64,000 bases of DNA, taken from contig JANYHN010000048.1 of NCBI GenBank assembly GCA_025359045.1, positions 62,001-126,000 on the forward strand, written 5' to 3'. The notes beneath the pieces are model-generated. The model saw nothing but the letters and a program-made list of their open reading frames with translations. It was not told the DNA's origin and made no database searches. Positions within the stretch are counted from its first letter, which is position 1. The number at the start of each line of letters is the position of its first letter. Source of the DNA: Hyphomicrobiales bacterium (GTDB lineage: Bacteria; Pseudomonadota; Alphaproteobacteria; Rhizobiales; Aestuariivirgaceae). This document shows, piece after piece, positions 36,093 to 45,427 of the stretch. A program made the position numbers and the translations under genes.

Positions 36093-36901
36093 CGTGCGGC
36101 TTCCGGAATGATAACGTCATATTTGATCCAGTCAGGCTTTTGCACTTTGAGTGTGACAGCATTTGACAGGAGAGGCGCTGTGGTTTCAGCGAGGCGGTCG
36201 AGGCGGATGAGGGCCAGCGCGTTAGAGCTGGTGGTTGAAAGAATTTCGCCTATGGTTTTATCGGCGCTGGTGATGGTTGCACCTTTCGCTAGCCCCTGCC
36301 CGGTGGCAGGCAAAATGCGGCTGCGGGCAGTGCCCCGGTGCTGCATGCGCGAAACGACCTCTTGGCCGACATAGCAACCCTTAGCGAAATTCACGCCGCC
36401 AAATTGATCAAGATTGGCTTCATGGGGAAATAGGTTATTGGAGCCGATGTCTTGGACGCTATCAGCCAGTCCCAATGCGATTCGTGCGGCGTCGTAACCC
36501 TCCCCGGCTTTAAACGCCCCCTTTGCAGCGAAGAAGCGGTGGCCCATGGCAGCATTGCGAGGGTCGATATAGCCTTCATCGCCAACGGCCACTTCGAGAT
36601 CGTCCCGCGCAGTGATTGTTAGTTTGGCACGGAGTTTATACATCATCAATTTTTGCAAAAGAGCTTCACGTTGTTCCGAAGCGCAATCAACCAGAATATT
36701 TTCGCCCGCATTGAACACAAACATATCATGCAAAATCTTCCCCTGTGGGCTGAGCAATGCGCCATAGGCTGCATGGCCTTGCGCCAAGGTGGCGACATCG
36801 CAGGTGAGCAGATTATGCAAGAACGCCAATGCGCCCTCGCCGCTGATGGAGATTACGGAACGGTCTGGCCGCAATTGATTTGGAAAGCTTGGATTTGTCA
36901 T
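36089..36901 (-). CDS. ygfZ: YgfZ/GcvT-domain folate-binding protein
   Basis: The 270-residue protein is a YgfZ-type relative of GcvT that helps maintain or repair iron-sulfur proteins such as MiaB and needs tetrahydrofolate. The diagnostic KGCYVGQEVVSRMQHRG motif is near residues 178-194, with the reactive cysteine. Conserved N-terminal segments ISGEGALAFLHNLLTCDV near 19 and the ALLSPQGKILHDMFVF stretch near 47 match the family. It is first in a leftward operon with tag, an HD-domain gene and a phosphatase-like gene, divergent from the dihydroorotase-like gene with only 47 bases between starts. Confidence 0.9.
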   Translation of the reverse strand: MTNPSFPNQLRPDRSVISISGEGALAFLHNLLTCDVATLAQGHAAYGALLSPQGKILHDMFVFNAGENILVDCASEQREALLQKLMMYKLRAKLTITARDDLEVAVGDEGYIDPRNAAMGHRFFAAKGAFKAGEGYDAARIALGLADSVQDIGSNNLFPHEANLDQFGGVNFAKGCYVGQEVVSRMQHRGTARSRILPATGQGLAKGATITSADKTIGEILSTTSSNALALIRLDRLAETTAPLLSNAVTLKVQKPDWIKYDVIIPEAAR

Positions 36902-36948
36902 TGCAGGTGTTCTATCATGGCTTTACCAATGCTGAAACAGGAAGAACT

Positions 36949-38250
36949 ATGAAGGTTGATCTTATTCTCAAGGGTGGCACTGTCATCAACCAAGATGGCA
37001 TGGGGGTGCGAGATATTGCCGTGTCTCAGGGCCATATTGTGGGAATTGGCACTGGCTTTTCGGGTGCTGAGGTGGTCGATTGCCGGAATCTGCACATCAT
37101 GCCCGGCGTAATCGACAGCCAAGTGCATTTCCGTGAGCCTGGGTTAACCCATAAAGAAGATTTAGAAACCGGAAGCCGTGCTGCCGTGATGGGCGGGGTG
37201 ACGGCAGTTTTTGAAATGCCCAACACAAATCCGACGACGACGACGGCTGCTGCTTTGGCCGATAAAGTGGCCCGCGCGAGGCACCGCATGTTTTGCGATT
37301 TTGCTTTCTACGTAGGTGGCACGCGCGAGAATGTGGATGAGATTTCTGCGCTGGAAAAACTGCCGGGTTCGGCGGGTATAAAAGTTTTTATCGGCTCATC
37401 GACGGGTGACTTGCTGGTGGAAGATGACGCGGGTTTGGAATCGATCATTTCCAAGCTTTCGCGCCGCGCGGCGTTTCATAGCGAAGACGAGTTTCGGCTG
37501 CGTGACCGGGTGAAATATCAAGTGGCGGGGGATGCAGCAAGCCATCCCGAGTGGCGCGATGTTGAGGCGGCGAGGCTCTGCACCGAGCGGCTCATTCGCA
37601 TTGCGCGCAAACACAATAAGCGCATTCATGTTCTGCACATTTCGACGGCGGAAGAATTGCCTTTGTTAGCGGCGGCACGAGATTTGGCGACAGTCGAAGT
37701 CACACCGCATCATCTCACTTTATCGTCGGATGACTATGCGCGGCTTGGCACCAAGTTGCAGATGAACCCACCGGTGCGCGAGAAGCACCACCGCGAAGCT
37801 TTGTGGCATGCGATTAATTCTGGTTTGGTGGATGTGCTCGGTTCTGACCATGCGCCGCATACGCTGGAAGAAAAGGCCAAAACTTATCCCTCCTCACCCT
37901 CGGGCATGACGGGGGTGCAGACTTTGGTTCCGATGATGCTCAATCATGTGAATGCGGGGAAGCTTACGCTGGAGCGATTGGTTGATCTGACATCACATGG
38001 GCCGCAACGCATTTTCAACATCAAGAATAAGGGCCGCATTGCTGAGGGTTATGATGCGGATTTCACGATTGTAGATTTGAAACGCAGTGAGACGATTGAA
38101 AATAAATGGATTGAGAGCCGCTGCGCTTGGACGCCTTATGATGGCGTTAAAGTTCAAGGCTGGGTGGTTGGCACTTATGTGCGGGGTCGGCCGGCCATGT
38201 GGCAAGGCGAGATTGTGGAAAAAGCATTTGGAGAGGCTGTGAAATTCTGA
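36949..38250 (+). CDS. pyrC: Dihydroorotase (amidohydrolase superfamily)
   Basis: The 433-residue protein is a metal-dependent cyclic amidohydrolase. The metal motif DSQVHFREPG near residues 57-66 holds HxH-like ligands, GIKVFIGSSTGDLLV near 142 holds the likely carbamylated lysine, and HISTAEE near 220 and GSDHAPHTLEEK near 296 carry the last histidine and aspartate. Its form fits the class I dihydroorotase group of about 430-445 residues, which makes carbamoyl aspartate and dihydroorotate in pyrimidine synthesis. A hydantoinase or allantoinase is the alternative. ATG 36949 is chosen; an extension to 36880 overlaps the divergent gene. Its stop overlaps the next ATG by one base. Confidence 0.78.
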   Translation: MKVDLILKGGTVINQDGMGVRDIAVSQGHIVGIGTGFSGAEVVDCRNLHIMPGVIDSQVHFREPGLTHKEDLETGSRAAVMGGVTAVFEMPNTNPTTTTAAALADKVARARHRMFCDFAFYVGGTRENVDEISALEKLPGSAGIKVFIGSSTGDLLVEDDAGLESIISKLSRRAAFHSEDEFRLRDRVKYQVAGDAASHPEWRDVEAARLCTERLIRIARKHNKRIHVLHISTAEELPLLAAARDLATVEVTPHHLTLSSDDYARLGTKLQMNPPVREKHHREALWHAINSGLVDVLGSDHAPHTLEEKAKTYPSSPSGMTGVQTLVPMMLNHVNAGKLTLERLVDLTSHGPQRIFNIKNKGRIAEGYDADFTIVDLKRSETIENKWIESRCAWTPYDGVKVQGWVVGTYVRGRPAMWQGEIVEKAFGEAVKF

Positions 38251-39233
38251 TGGAAAAATTTCGTGCGTTGGTGGTGAGCAAAACTGAGACGGGGCAGCAT
38301 GTGGAGATTACGCAGCTGACTGAGACTGATTTGATGGACGGTGATGTGACCATCGCCGTTTCGCATTCATCAGTGAATTATAAGGATGGTTTGGGGATCA
38401 CGGGCAAGAGCCCGATCTTCCGCAAATATCCGATGATCCCCGGCATTGATCTGGCGGGTGTGGTGACGAAGTCAGCGCATAAGGATTACAAAATTGGTGA
38501 TGCCGTTGTGCTGGGTGGCTGGGGTGTGGGTGAAGGTCATTATGGTGGCTATGCCCAAGTGGCCCGCGTGAATGGTGATTGGCTGGTACCATTGCCGAAG
38601 AAATTTAGCGCGGCGGAGGCGATGGCCATTGGTGTTGCTGGTTACACGGCCATGCTCTGTGTGATGGCGTTGGAAGAGCAAGGCGTTAGGCCGGAACAAG
38701 GCGAGATTTTGGTGACGGGGGCTGCGGGTGGCGTGGGGTCGGTTTCTATTGCGTTGTTGAGCAGGCTTGGTTTTAAAGTGGTGGCTTCAACGGGGCGGAT
38801 GGAAGAGGAAGCTTTTTTGAAAGCGCTGGGGGCTGCATCAATTGTTAATCGAAGCGAATTCAACGGGCCAGTAAAAGCGTTGGCCAAGATGCGTTGGGCA
38901 GGCGCAATTGATAGTGTGGGTTCGACTACACTTGCAAATGTGATTTCGCAAATTATTCCGGAAGGCACAGTTGCGGCTTGTGGCTTAGCACAAGGCATGG
39001 ATTTGCCTGCTTCTGTTGCACCGTTTATTTTGCGCGGTGTGCGGTTGATTGGGATTAACTCTGTGACCACGCCACGCCCAAGGCGGATGTTGGCTTGGGA
39101 GCGTTTGGCGCGGGATTTGGATATGGCCAAACTGCATGCGCTGACTACCACTGTGAAGCTCGATGATGTGCCACGGGTGGCGGAAGAGATTGTGGCAGGA
39201 AAGGTTCGAGGGCGGGTTGTGGTGGAGTTGTGA
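38250..39233 (+). CDS. acuI: Acrylyl-CoA reductase-type medium-chain oxidoreductase (AcuI/YhdH)
   Basis: The 327-residue protein is a zinc-free MDR enzyme of the YhdH/AcuI group, which uses NADPH to reduce acryloyl-CoA to propionyl-CoA or reduces related enones. Visible segments are NYKDGLGITGKSP near residue 42-54, PGIDLAGVV near 66, and the nucleotide-binding VTGAAGGVGSVSI near 153. The pattern SVNYKDGLG is characteristic. Its ATG overlaps the pyrC-like stop in TGATG, so the two are coupled, although the functions seem unrelated. The gene ends before a long inverted repeat and converges with glyS. Confidence 0.83.
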   Translation: MEKFRALVVSKTETGQHVEITQLTETDLMDGDVTIAVSHSSVNYKDGLGITGKSPIFRKYPMIPGIDLAGVVTKSAHKDYKIGDAVVLGGWGVGEGHYGGYAQVARVNGDWLVPLPKKFSAAEAMAIGVAGYTAMLCVMALEEQGVRPEQGEILVTGAAGGVGSVSIALLSRLGFKVVASTGRMEEEAFLKALGAASIVNRSEFNGPVKALAKMRWAGAIDSVGSTTLANVISQIIPEGTVAACGLAQGMDLPASVAPFILRGVRLIGINSVTTPRPRRMLAWERLARDLDMAKLHALTTTVKLDDVPRVAEEIVAGKVRGRVVVEL

Positions 39234-39238
39234 GTTGT

Positions 39239-39390
39239 CTTCTACCGCTTAGCGGGAGAAGAAAGGGGCCCGTCGAACGAAGTGAGATGGGATAGATGAG
39301 GGTGTGTGAAGAAAGTTTGACTGCCCCTCACCTATCCCATTTTGCTGAGGCAAAATGGGCCCCTTTCCTCTCCCGCTGAAGCGGGAGAGG
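39239..39390. repeat. Composite palindromic repeat between convergent acuI-like gene and glyS
   Basis: Two outer arms of 21 bases, AGCGGGAGA...GGGCCC at 39251-39271 and its complement at 39357-39377, match with one mismatch. An inner pair at 39287-39302 and 39325-39340 (GATGGGATAG...) matches nearly as well. Two further local hairpins exist: CCCATTTTG/CAAAATGGG (39336-39344 and 39351-39359) and CCTCTCCCGC/GCGGGAGAGG (39367-39376 and 39381-39390, loop TGAA). The arrangement resembles a BIME made of two REP units. It occupies nearly the whole gap. Confidence 0.7.
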
Positions 39391-39394
39391 ACGA

Positions 39395-41623
39395 TTACCC
39401 TTCAATCTTGCTAAAATCCGCAACCTCGGCTGTTGCTTCTCTAATCCTGTTCAACAAGCGCAACCTGTTCTCGCGGAATGTCGCGTCTTTGTCGTTTACA
39501 ATCACGCCTTCGAAGAATTCATCGACAGGCACGCGCAGTTTGGCGATGGCTTTCATGGCGCCTTCGAAATCTTCATGCTCCACGGCTTTGCGGGCCAAGG
39601 CCGAGGCTTGGCTGATGGCGGAATGCAAGGCCTTTTCCCCGCCCTTGATCAGTTGGGCTGGATTGACATCGCCTGAATATTTTTTGTCGTCTTTCTTTTC
39701 TTCGATGCGCAAAATATTGGCGGCGCGTTTAACGCCTGCCAACAGATTTTTACCATCGTCGGTATCAAGGAATTTCGACAGTGCTTCAACGCGGCGCACC
39801 ACCATGAGGATGTCGTCTTCGCTATTGAGTGCGATCACTGCATCAATCAAATCGTGGCGAGCCCCACGATCTTTCAAATAAACTTTGAGTCGGTCAATAA
39901 TAAAGTTGAACAGCTCGTTCGAATTCGACCAGCTTTCGCGCCACCCTGGCAATTCTCCGTACGGGGGAATGATGGTGATGCCGTTGGCGCCTTTAGGTGG
40001 TCGATGTTTATGCTGACCTTCTCCGTGTCCATTGGAAATGCGCGCTTTTGCTGAAGCCAGCAACACATCGTCGCCAGAATAGTTGGCGACTACTCTGTGC
40101 CAATGCGGCCAAAGGAAATCTTCCACGAAGGTGGTTTCTTGACTGCCACTCTTCCCGAGGCGGAGGCCACATTCCATGACAACGCGGACAATCCCCAGCG
40201 CAGCGCGGCGCAGCGCAAACGGATCCTTCGAGCCTGTTGGCTTTTCGTCGATGGCCCAGAAGCCCACCAGCGTATCCAACTTATCCGCCAACGCCACTGC
40301 TTGACCAATTTTCGATACCGGAATTGAATCGCTAGGCCCTTGCGGCTTGTAGTGGTCGCGCAGCGCGTCAGCGACTTCAGGGTCGATGCCCTGCTCCAGC
40401 GCGATGTAACGGCCCATCAGGCCTTGAAGCTCGGGGAATTCACCGACCATGCCGGTAACCAAATCGGCCTTGGCCAATCTTGCTGCCAATTTTGATTTCT
40501 CTATATCAGCGCCAATCGTCTTGGCGATTTCGCCAGCCTGTGCTTCAATGCGTTTTACACGTTCGCCCTGTGAACCCAGCTTCGCATGGAACGTGATCGC
40601 ATCAAGCTTCGGCAACAAATCTTCCAGCTTCACCTTACGGTCTTGATCCCAGAAGAATTTGGCATCGCTCAAACGTGCGGCGATCACTTTGTTGTTGCCG
40701 TGGATGATGGTCTTTCCGCCGTCGCTGGCTATTGTATTGGCCACGAGCAGATAATGGTTTGACAGCTTGCCGTCTTTGCCGCGCAGGCAAAAACATTTCT
40801 GATTGTTCTTGATCGTGGTGATGATCACTTCGGGTGGCACGCTCAAGAAATTTTTGTCGAACGAGCCCATTAAAACCACGGGCCATTCCACGAGGCCTGC
40901 CACTTCCTTCAGTAGCGCTTCATCTTCGATCATCTCCAAACCTTGGGCGAAGGCCAGGTTTTTAGCATCGGCACGAATGGTTTCCATCCGCGCATTGGCA
41001 TCGACGATCACATGGGCTTTATGCAAGCTGCCTGCATAGTCATCAAAGCGGCGGGCTTCGATTGTGCCTTCGCTTAGGAAGCGGTGGCCCATTGTGGTGT
41101 TGCCGCTTTGAATGCCTTCGACTTCGAAGGGAACCACTTCCCCATCAAAAGTGCAAAGGATGCTTTGCAAAGGTCTGATCCAACGCAATGTACCCGAACC
41201 CCAGCGCATGGATTTTGGCCATGGAAAATTGCGCACCATGTGGGGCACGATTTCGGCAATTACATCGGTCGCCGTACGGCCTGATTTTTTGATGATGGCG
41301 ATATAGGATTTGCCCTTCTTGTCTTCCTGAATGGTCAGTTGATCAAGGCGCAGTCCGGTTGATTTGAGAAAGCCATCAATGGCGGGTTGAGGCGCATCAA
41401 TGCGCGGGCCTTTGCGTTCTTCGCTCGTATCAGCGGCTTTGGCGTTGAGACCCTCAACCGACAACACTAAACGGCGCGGTGTGGCATGAACTTGCGCACC
41501 TTCATAAGTGAGGCCCGCTTCGACCAGCGCATTGGTGATGATCGACTTCAAATCATCGGCGGCTTTAGATTGCATGCGCGCGGGGATTTCTTCTGAGAAA
41601 AGTTCGAGGAGGAGTTCGGCCAT
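39395..41623 (-). CDS. glyS: Glycyl-tRNA synthetase beta subunit
   Basis: The 742-residue protein is the beta subunit of the bacterial alpha2beta2 glycyl-tRNA synthetase, needed for tRNA-Gly binding and full charging. The N-terminal [16 protein letters not shown] near residues 3-18 is the family's opening signature, and later segments [15 protein letters not shown] and [18 protein letters not shown] with [14 protein letters not shown] follow. The C-terminal 150 residues look like the DALR-type anticodon helical domain. Length is somewhat above the usual 690 through loop insertions near residue 500. It overlaps glyQ by one base. No promoter between them is seen. Confidence 0.94.
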   Translation of the reverse strand: MAELLLELFSEEIPARMQSKAADDLKSIITNALVEAGLTYEGAQVHATPRRLVLSVEGLNAKAADTSEERKGPRIDAPQPAIDGFLKSTGLRLDQLTIQEDKKGKSYIAIIKKSGRTATDVIAEIVPHMVRNFPWPKSMRWGSGTLRWIRPLQSILCTFDGEVVPFEVEGIQSGNTTMGHRFLSEGTIEARRFDDYAGSLHKAHVIVDANARMETIRADAKNLAFAQGLEMIEDEALLKEVAGLVEWPVVLMGSFDKNFLSVPPEVIITTIKNNQKCFCLRGKDGKLSNHYLLVANTIASDGGKTIIHGNNKVIAARLSDAKFFWDQDRKVKLEDLLPKLDAITFHAKLGSQGERVKRIEAQAGEIAKTIGADIEKSKLAARLAKADLVTGMVGEFPELQGLMGRYIALEQGIDPEVADALRDHYKPQGPSDSIPVSKIGQAVALADKLDTLVGFWAIDEKPTGSKDPFALRRAALGIVRVVMECGLRLGKSGSQETTFVEDFLWPHWHRVVANYSGDDVLLASAKARISNGHGEGQHKHRPPKGANGITIIPPYGELPGWRESWSNSNELFNFIIDRLKVYLKDRGARHDLIDAVIALNSEDDILMVVRRVEALSKFLDTDDGKNLLAGVKRAANILRIEEKKDDKKYSGDVNPAQLIKGGEKALHSAISQASALARKAVEHEDFEGAMKAIAKLRVPVDEFFEGVIVNDKDATFRENRLRLLNRIREATAEVADFSKIEG

Positions 41624-42531
41624 TATGCGCTCCCTCCCACTGTGTTACTCCACGCCACGCAGCAAGCTTTCGCCAGTTCGCGCACGCGGCCGATATAGGC
41701 TTGGCGTTCGGTCACAGAAATCACACCGCGCGCATCGAGCAAATTGAACGTGTGTGAGGCTTTGATACACTGGTCATAAGCGGGCAAGGCCAGAGTTGGT
41801 TTGCCGTCCTCGATATTGTGGGATAGCAACGCCTGACATTCTTTTTCGCATTCGGCAAAACGTGTAAACAGTGCCTCGGTGTTCGCCTCTTCAAAATTAT
41901 AGCGTGAATATTCTCGCTCAGCTTGCAAAAACACATCGCCATAAGAAATGCGGCCATGGCCTTCTTCGCGGCCATTGAAATTTAAGTCGTAAACATTATC
42001 GACATCTTGCACATACATGGCCAAGCGTTCGAGGCCATATGTAAGTTCGCCGGAAACGGGGCTGCATTCCATGCCGCCCATTTGTTGGAAGTAAGTGAAT
42101 TGCGAAACCTCCATGCCGTCGCACCAGACTTCCCAGCCAAGGCCAGCGGCACCTAAAGTCGGGCTTTCCCAATCATCTTCAGCAAAGCGAATATCATGCA
42201 ATGCGCTGTCGATGCCGATGGCTTTGAGCGAGCCTAAATATAGCTCCTGCAAATTGGGTGGCGATGGTTTGATGATGACTTGATATTGATAATAGTGCTG
42301 CAGCCGATTTGGGTTCTCACCATAGCGGCCGTCTTTTGGTCTGCGCGATGGCTGCACATAAGCCGCCGCCCAATGTTTGGGGCCTACGGAGCGCAGAGTC
42401 GTGGCTGGGTGGAATGTGCCCGCACCCACTTCCATATCATAAGGTTGGAGGATGACGCAGCCTTGTTCCGCCCAATAATTGTGGAGGGTTAAGATCAAGT
42501 CTTGGAAGGATTTTGTTGGGTTTAAGGCCAT
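41623..42531 (-). CDS. glyQ: Glycyl-tRNA synthetase alpha subunit
   Basis: The 302-residue protein is the catalytic alpha subunit, forming glycyl-adenylate. The class II core appears as [30 protein letters not shown] split across residues 9-38 and the [23 protein letters not shown] stretch near 43-65, with motif 2 and 3 residues following in [13 protein letters not shown] and SYDKL-like segments. Length fits the family. It heads a two-gene leftward operon with glyS. The 201-base gap upstream holds a palindromic element but no other gene. Confidence 0.94.
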   Translation of the reverse strand: MALNPTKSFQDLILTLHNYWAEQGCVILQPYDMEVGAGTFHPATTLRSVGPKHWAAAYVQPSRRPKDGRYGENPNRLQHYYQYQVIIKPSPPNLQELYLGSLKAIGIDSALHDIRFAEDDWESPTLGAAGLGWEVWCDGMEVSQFTYFQQMGGMECSPVSGELTYGLERLAMYVQDVDNVYDLNFNGREEGHGRISYGDVFLQAEREYSRYNFEEANTEALFTRFAECEKECQALLSHNIEDGKPTLALPAYDQCIKASHTFNLLDARGVISVTERQAYIGRVRELAKACCVAWSNTVGGSA

Positions 42532-42666
42532 TTCGAATTCTTATGTTGTGATGGGCGGTGCTTAGAACATTATGGATGGGGGGTGAAGCAGAAATATCAG
42601 AGATCGCGACTCGCGGCCAAGAGCCCCCTCAGTCCAATTTGGCATCACTGCTCAAGCAAGATAGCT

Positions 42667-42734
42667 ACATCCGGCGATAGACATGCGCTCTCGTCGTAAA
42701 ACCACTCTCGGTTTTAGAGAGTGGCATCGGATGT
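42667..42734. repeat. Nested inverted repeat overlapping the methyltransferase stop codon
   Basis: Outer arms ACATCCG (42667-42673) and CGGATGT (42728-42734) enclose a hairpin with CCACTCTC (42702-42709) and GAGAGTGG (42717-42724), both perfect. The right outer arm overlaps the stop of the methyltransferase gene by one base. It may end leftward transcription of the methyltransferase unit before glyQ. No T-run is present, so a Rho-independent terminator is uncertain. Confidence 0.5.
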
Positions 42735-43303
42735 TACACTGGTGTGGTTTCGACCTGCGCCACATAGCCAGCGTTTTCGAGTGTCGCTAGCTTTGACGCA
42801 AACCCGGCCTCCTGCCACACCACAGTCCCCACCGTAAAAATCAAATGCCCGCCCGGTTTCACAATTCGTACTAACTCATCAAAAGCTGATGCAGGTGCGT
42901 GGCCGGTTGTGAAAGTTCCGGTTGAGACAATGCAGTCCATCACAGCGGTTTTGAAATCTAAGGCTTCGCCCAAAACGCCCTGCTGCAAGTCGGTGTAAAT
43001 ATTTCTAATGCGGGCTTTGGTCAGCATGCCTTCGGACATGTCGACTCCCAACAAATTTGTGTAACCTAATATGGAAAGCAATTGGCCCAAGGTGCCCGTG
43101 CCAACACCTGCATCGAGAATGGCAGCGGCGGAATCAGCCACATAGCGTGCAACGAGGCTTACAATAATAGCGGGGTGGATGTAGCCAGTGGATTGCATGT
43201 CGGCATCATAATCTGACGCCCAATCATCATAACTCTTGGCAAGCTCTTGGCGTGACGCAGAATGATAAACGCTGTCGATGCGTTTATCAGCTTTTGATAT
43301 CAT
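42734..43303 (-). CDS. SAM-dependent class I methyltransferase
   Basis: The 189-residue protein has the Rossmann methyltransferase core: AAILDAGVGTGTLGQLL near residues 59-75 binds SAM, LLGVDMSEGMLTKAR near 83 gives motif II, and GGHLIFTVGTVVWQE near 150 is the later strand. The N-terminus YDDWASDYDADM is typical of Williams-Beuren or ubiquinone-type methyltransferase-like proteins. Its start overlaps the small gene at 43300 by 4 bases. The substrate is unknown. A palindromic element overlaps its stop. Confidence 0.8.
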   Translation of the reverse strand: MISKADKRIDSVYHSASRQELAKSYDDWASDYDADMQSTGYIHPAIIVSLVARYVADSAAAILDAGVGTGTLGQLLSILGYTNLLGVDMSEGMLTKARIRNIYTDLQQGVLGEALDFKTAVMDCIVSTGTFTTGHAPASAFDELVRIVKPGGHLIFTVGTVVWQEAGFASKLATLENAGYVAQVETTPV

Positions 43304-43485
43304 ACCTCTGGCACATAGACGCCGGTGATCGGATCAAGCTTCAAGCGCGGCATGTCTTTGACTTGCTTTTCTGGATTGACCTTGGCCTTAACCTGTTGTG
43401 CTTCAAGATTTTCAATGGCGCGCTTCATCGTCTTGATGGCAATCCAACCGACGATCATCAAAGCTGCTGTTCTAAAAAAACCCAT
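43300..43485 (-). CDS. Small membrane-anchored protein of unknown function
   Basis: This 61-residue protein has an N-terminal hydrophobic segment (about residues 5-18, RTAALMIVGWIAIKT) and a lysine-rich helical middle, then ends with a conserved-looking LKLDPITGVYVPEV. Such a short membrane anchor with a C-terminal GVYVP motif recalls small proteins in other alphaproteobacteria, but I cannot name the family. It is preceded by GAGG-type purines, overlaps the methyltransferase by 4 bases and follows the S49 peptidase gene by 29 bases, so it probably belongs to one leftward unit with both. Coding status is supported by these overlaps. Confidence 0.68.
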   Translation of the reverse strand: MGFFRTAALMIVGWIAIKTMKRAIENLEAQQVKAKVNPEKQVKDMPRLKLDPITGVYVPEV

Positions 43486-43514
43486 ATTACCACCTCTTAT
43501 ATTTCACGAGACTA

Positions 43515-44351
43515 TCACAAACCGAAACGTTGCCACAATGCCCGCTGTTCAAGAGTGTTAAGAACGGCTTCAGGCATTTCTGTGGCAGCCGAAAAACCCA
43601 ACCTTTTCAAGCCCCAACCCTTGGGCGCTTCGATTTCGACCAGATCAATCTTGCCCCCAAATTTACGTATCAAGACTTCATTCAGATGTCCCAAGCCATC
43701 AATTAATCCTAAATTGATCGAAGTTCGGCCCGTCCAGTAGGCACCCGAAAACAATTCCTTTGATTCTTTCAGCTTGTCTTTGCGACGCGCGCGCACTTCG
43801 GTTTTGAAGGTTTCATGCATTTCCGAAAGCATGGCCTTTAGCTTTTTTACATCCTCAGGCTTTTCTGGTTTGAAGGGATCGTTGGTGCTTTTGCTCTCAC
43901 CTGAAGTGTGCACACGCCGCTCAATGCCATATTTTTTCATGGCTACCGGAAACCCAAACCCGCCACTGATAACACCGATGGAACCGATAATGGAATTTTC
44001 GTCAGCGTAAATTTCATCAGCAGCACAAGCCAGCCAATAGCCGCCTGATGCTGCCACATCTTCGCAGAATGCGTAGACCGGGATTTTATTTTCAGCGGCC
44101 AAGGCGCGAATGCGATTCGCAATGATAGCCGATTGCACTGGCGAACCGCCGGGGCAATTAATGGCCAGCGCAACGCCAGACACGCCTTTTCGAAAAGCTT
44201 TCTTCAACAATGGCTCAAGGCTTTTGCCGTTTAGTCGTTTGCCGCCAATGCCACCTTCAGACGCAATAACGCCCTCCAGACGGACGATGTTTATGGTGTG
44301 AGTTTTCTTGCGAAAGCGAGCGGGGATTAGTTTACGGAGTCGTTTGAACAT
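43515..44351 (-). CDS. S49-family signal-peptide-peptidase-like serine protease
   Basis: The 278-residue protein belongs to the SppA/S49 family. The region EDVAASGGYWLACAADEIYA near residues 97-116 carries the catalytic serine environment, and NSIIGSIGVISGGFG near 119 and the KSTNDPFKPEKPEDVKKL segment near 154 match the core. Length is that of short SohB/SppA36-type members, with no strong N-terminal membrane anchor; the N-terminus is instead basic. It would digest signal peptides or other membrane peptides. It is followed by the small membrane protein and methyltransferase on the same strand. Confidence 0.85.
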   Translation of the reverse strand: MFKRLRKLIPARFRKKTHTINIVRLEGVIASEGGIGGKRLNGKSLEPLLKKAFRKGVSGVALAINCPGGSPVQSAIIANRIRALAAENKIPVYAFCEDVAASGGYWLACAADEIYADENSIIGSIGVISGGFGFPVAMKKYGIERRVHTSGESKSTNDPFKPEKPEDVKKLKAMLSEMHETFKTEVRARRKDKLKESKELFSGAYWTGRTSINLGLIDGLGHLNEVLIRKFGGKIDLVEIEAPKGWGLKRLGFSAATEMPEAVLNTLEQRALWQRFGL

Positions 44352-44386
44352 GCGCGTATGTAAGATGCAGCGGCGTAAATATCAAG

Positions 44387-45199
44387 TTAGCGCAACCGCC
44401 ATGCGGCTCCATCACGCAACACGGCTTCGGCATCAGGCGTGAAACCATTATCTTGTTCGTGAAGAATTAGTCCGGGCAACAGTTGCATCGGAGCCTTGGA
44501 ACCTTTGACGCCTTGTACGATGACACGAGAAGCAGCTGTGCCTTCGCGGGCATAAAGCGGGGCCACGCGAATATCGCCAAACCGAGCTTCCATGCTGCCC
44601 AGTATTTTTCCGAGCGTTTCAGCGCGGTGGATTAACGTCACCGTGCCGCGCAATGTAACCATGGCGTGGAGCAATTTAATCCAGAGATCGAGATCATCTG
44701 GCCCAAAAGAATGTGCTGCTGCTTTGAGCAATGAAGGTGACTGCGTAACTTTGCCATCTTCAAAATAGGGCGGATTGGCAAATGCATGCGCAAAAGAGCC
44801 GTGTTCTGGCATATGTGCCAAATCGCGGCGCATGGCATCTTTCACATCGCCAGTGATGATGCGCAGATGATCGCTGAGATTGTTACGCTTGGCATTTTGC
44901 TCACACAAAACGGCGTAGCGTGAATTCAGTTCAATGCCGGTCACATGCAAAAGCGGATTGCGGGCCAGCAAACACATGGCGGCCACACCGGCACCTATGC
45001 CTGCCTCAAAAACAGTTTCGCCGTCGACGGCTGGAATGCTTGCGGCGAGGAAAACGGCATCAATCCCCGCGCGATGGCCTTTTTCGGGCTGCAAGATTTG
45101 CAGTTTCCCACCCAAAAACGCATCATCGGTGAGCGATGATGGGGTTGCAGCAGTGTTGGCACGGCTGAGGGAAGGCGATGATTGAGTTGCGACTTGCAT
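44387..45199 (-). CDS. TrmN6-like adenine-N6 methyltransferase
   Basis: The 270-residue protein is a class I methyltransferase. The SAM motif VFEAGIGAGVAAMCLLAR is near residues 63-80, GIELNSRYA near 87, and the catalytic AFANPPYFED near 137 is the NPPY motif of adenine-N6 methyltransferases. It resembles the tRNA1(Val) A37 methyltransferase group (TrmN6/YfiC), whose alphaproteobacterial members also modify tRNA. The first 30 residues are Ser/Thr/Ala-rich and may not be translated from 45199. It starts 36 bases from the S49 gene, both leftward. Position beside the divergent polyprenyl synthase gene is common in this group. Confidence 0.8.
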   Translation of the reverse strand: MQVATQSSPSLSRANTAATPSSLTDDAFLGGKLQILQPEKGHRAGIDAVFLAASIPAVDGETVFEAGIGAGVAAMCLLARNPLLHVTGIELNSRYAVLCEQNAKRNNLSDHLRIITGDVKDAMRRDLAHMPEHGSFAHAFANPPYFEDGKVTQSPSLLKAAAHSFGPDDLDLWIKLLHAMVTLRGTVTLIHRAETLGKILGSMEARFGDIRVAPLYAREGTAASRVIVQGVKGSKAPMQLLPGLILHEQDNGFTPDAEAVLRDGAAWRLR

Positions 45200-45427
45200 G
45201 TAGAACCAGCCTAGCTGAAATATGGTTAGCGAGAAGTTACCACGGCGAATCTGTTTGCCGAATCATTAAATCGTATACGGCATGAAACAAAACAACAACA
45301 TGTAGTTGTGGTAAATGGCAGCTGTTCGAATGCTTTATAAAATCTACCAGCGGCAAACGGTCACCTTTGAATTGAAACCAAACTGGTTCCTAAAAGATTG
45401 AAAGAACGCAAAAACCGAAGGTACAAA

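Noticed and set aside
38642-39151. A 169-codon minus-strand frame inside the AcuI-like gene
   Set aside because: Antisense shadow of a conserved oxidoreductase; no ribosome site or recognisable domain.
39395-41623. A fused or split glycyl-tRNA synthetase
   Set aside because: The alpha and beta genes overlap by one base but each is full length in its own frame.
42532-42733. A tRNA or small RNA gene in the gap upstream of glyQ
   Set aside because: No cloverleaf can be drawn; only the nested inverted repeat is supported.
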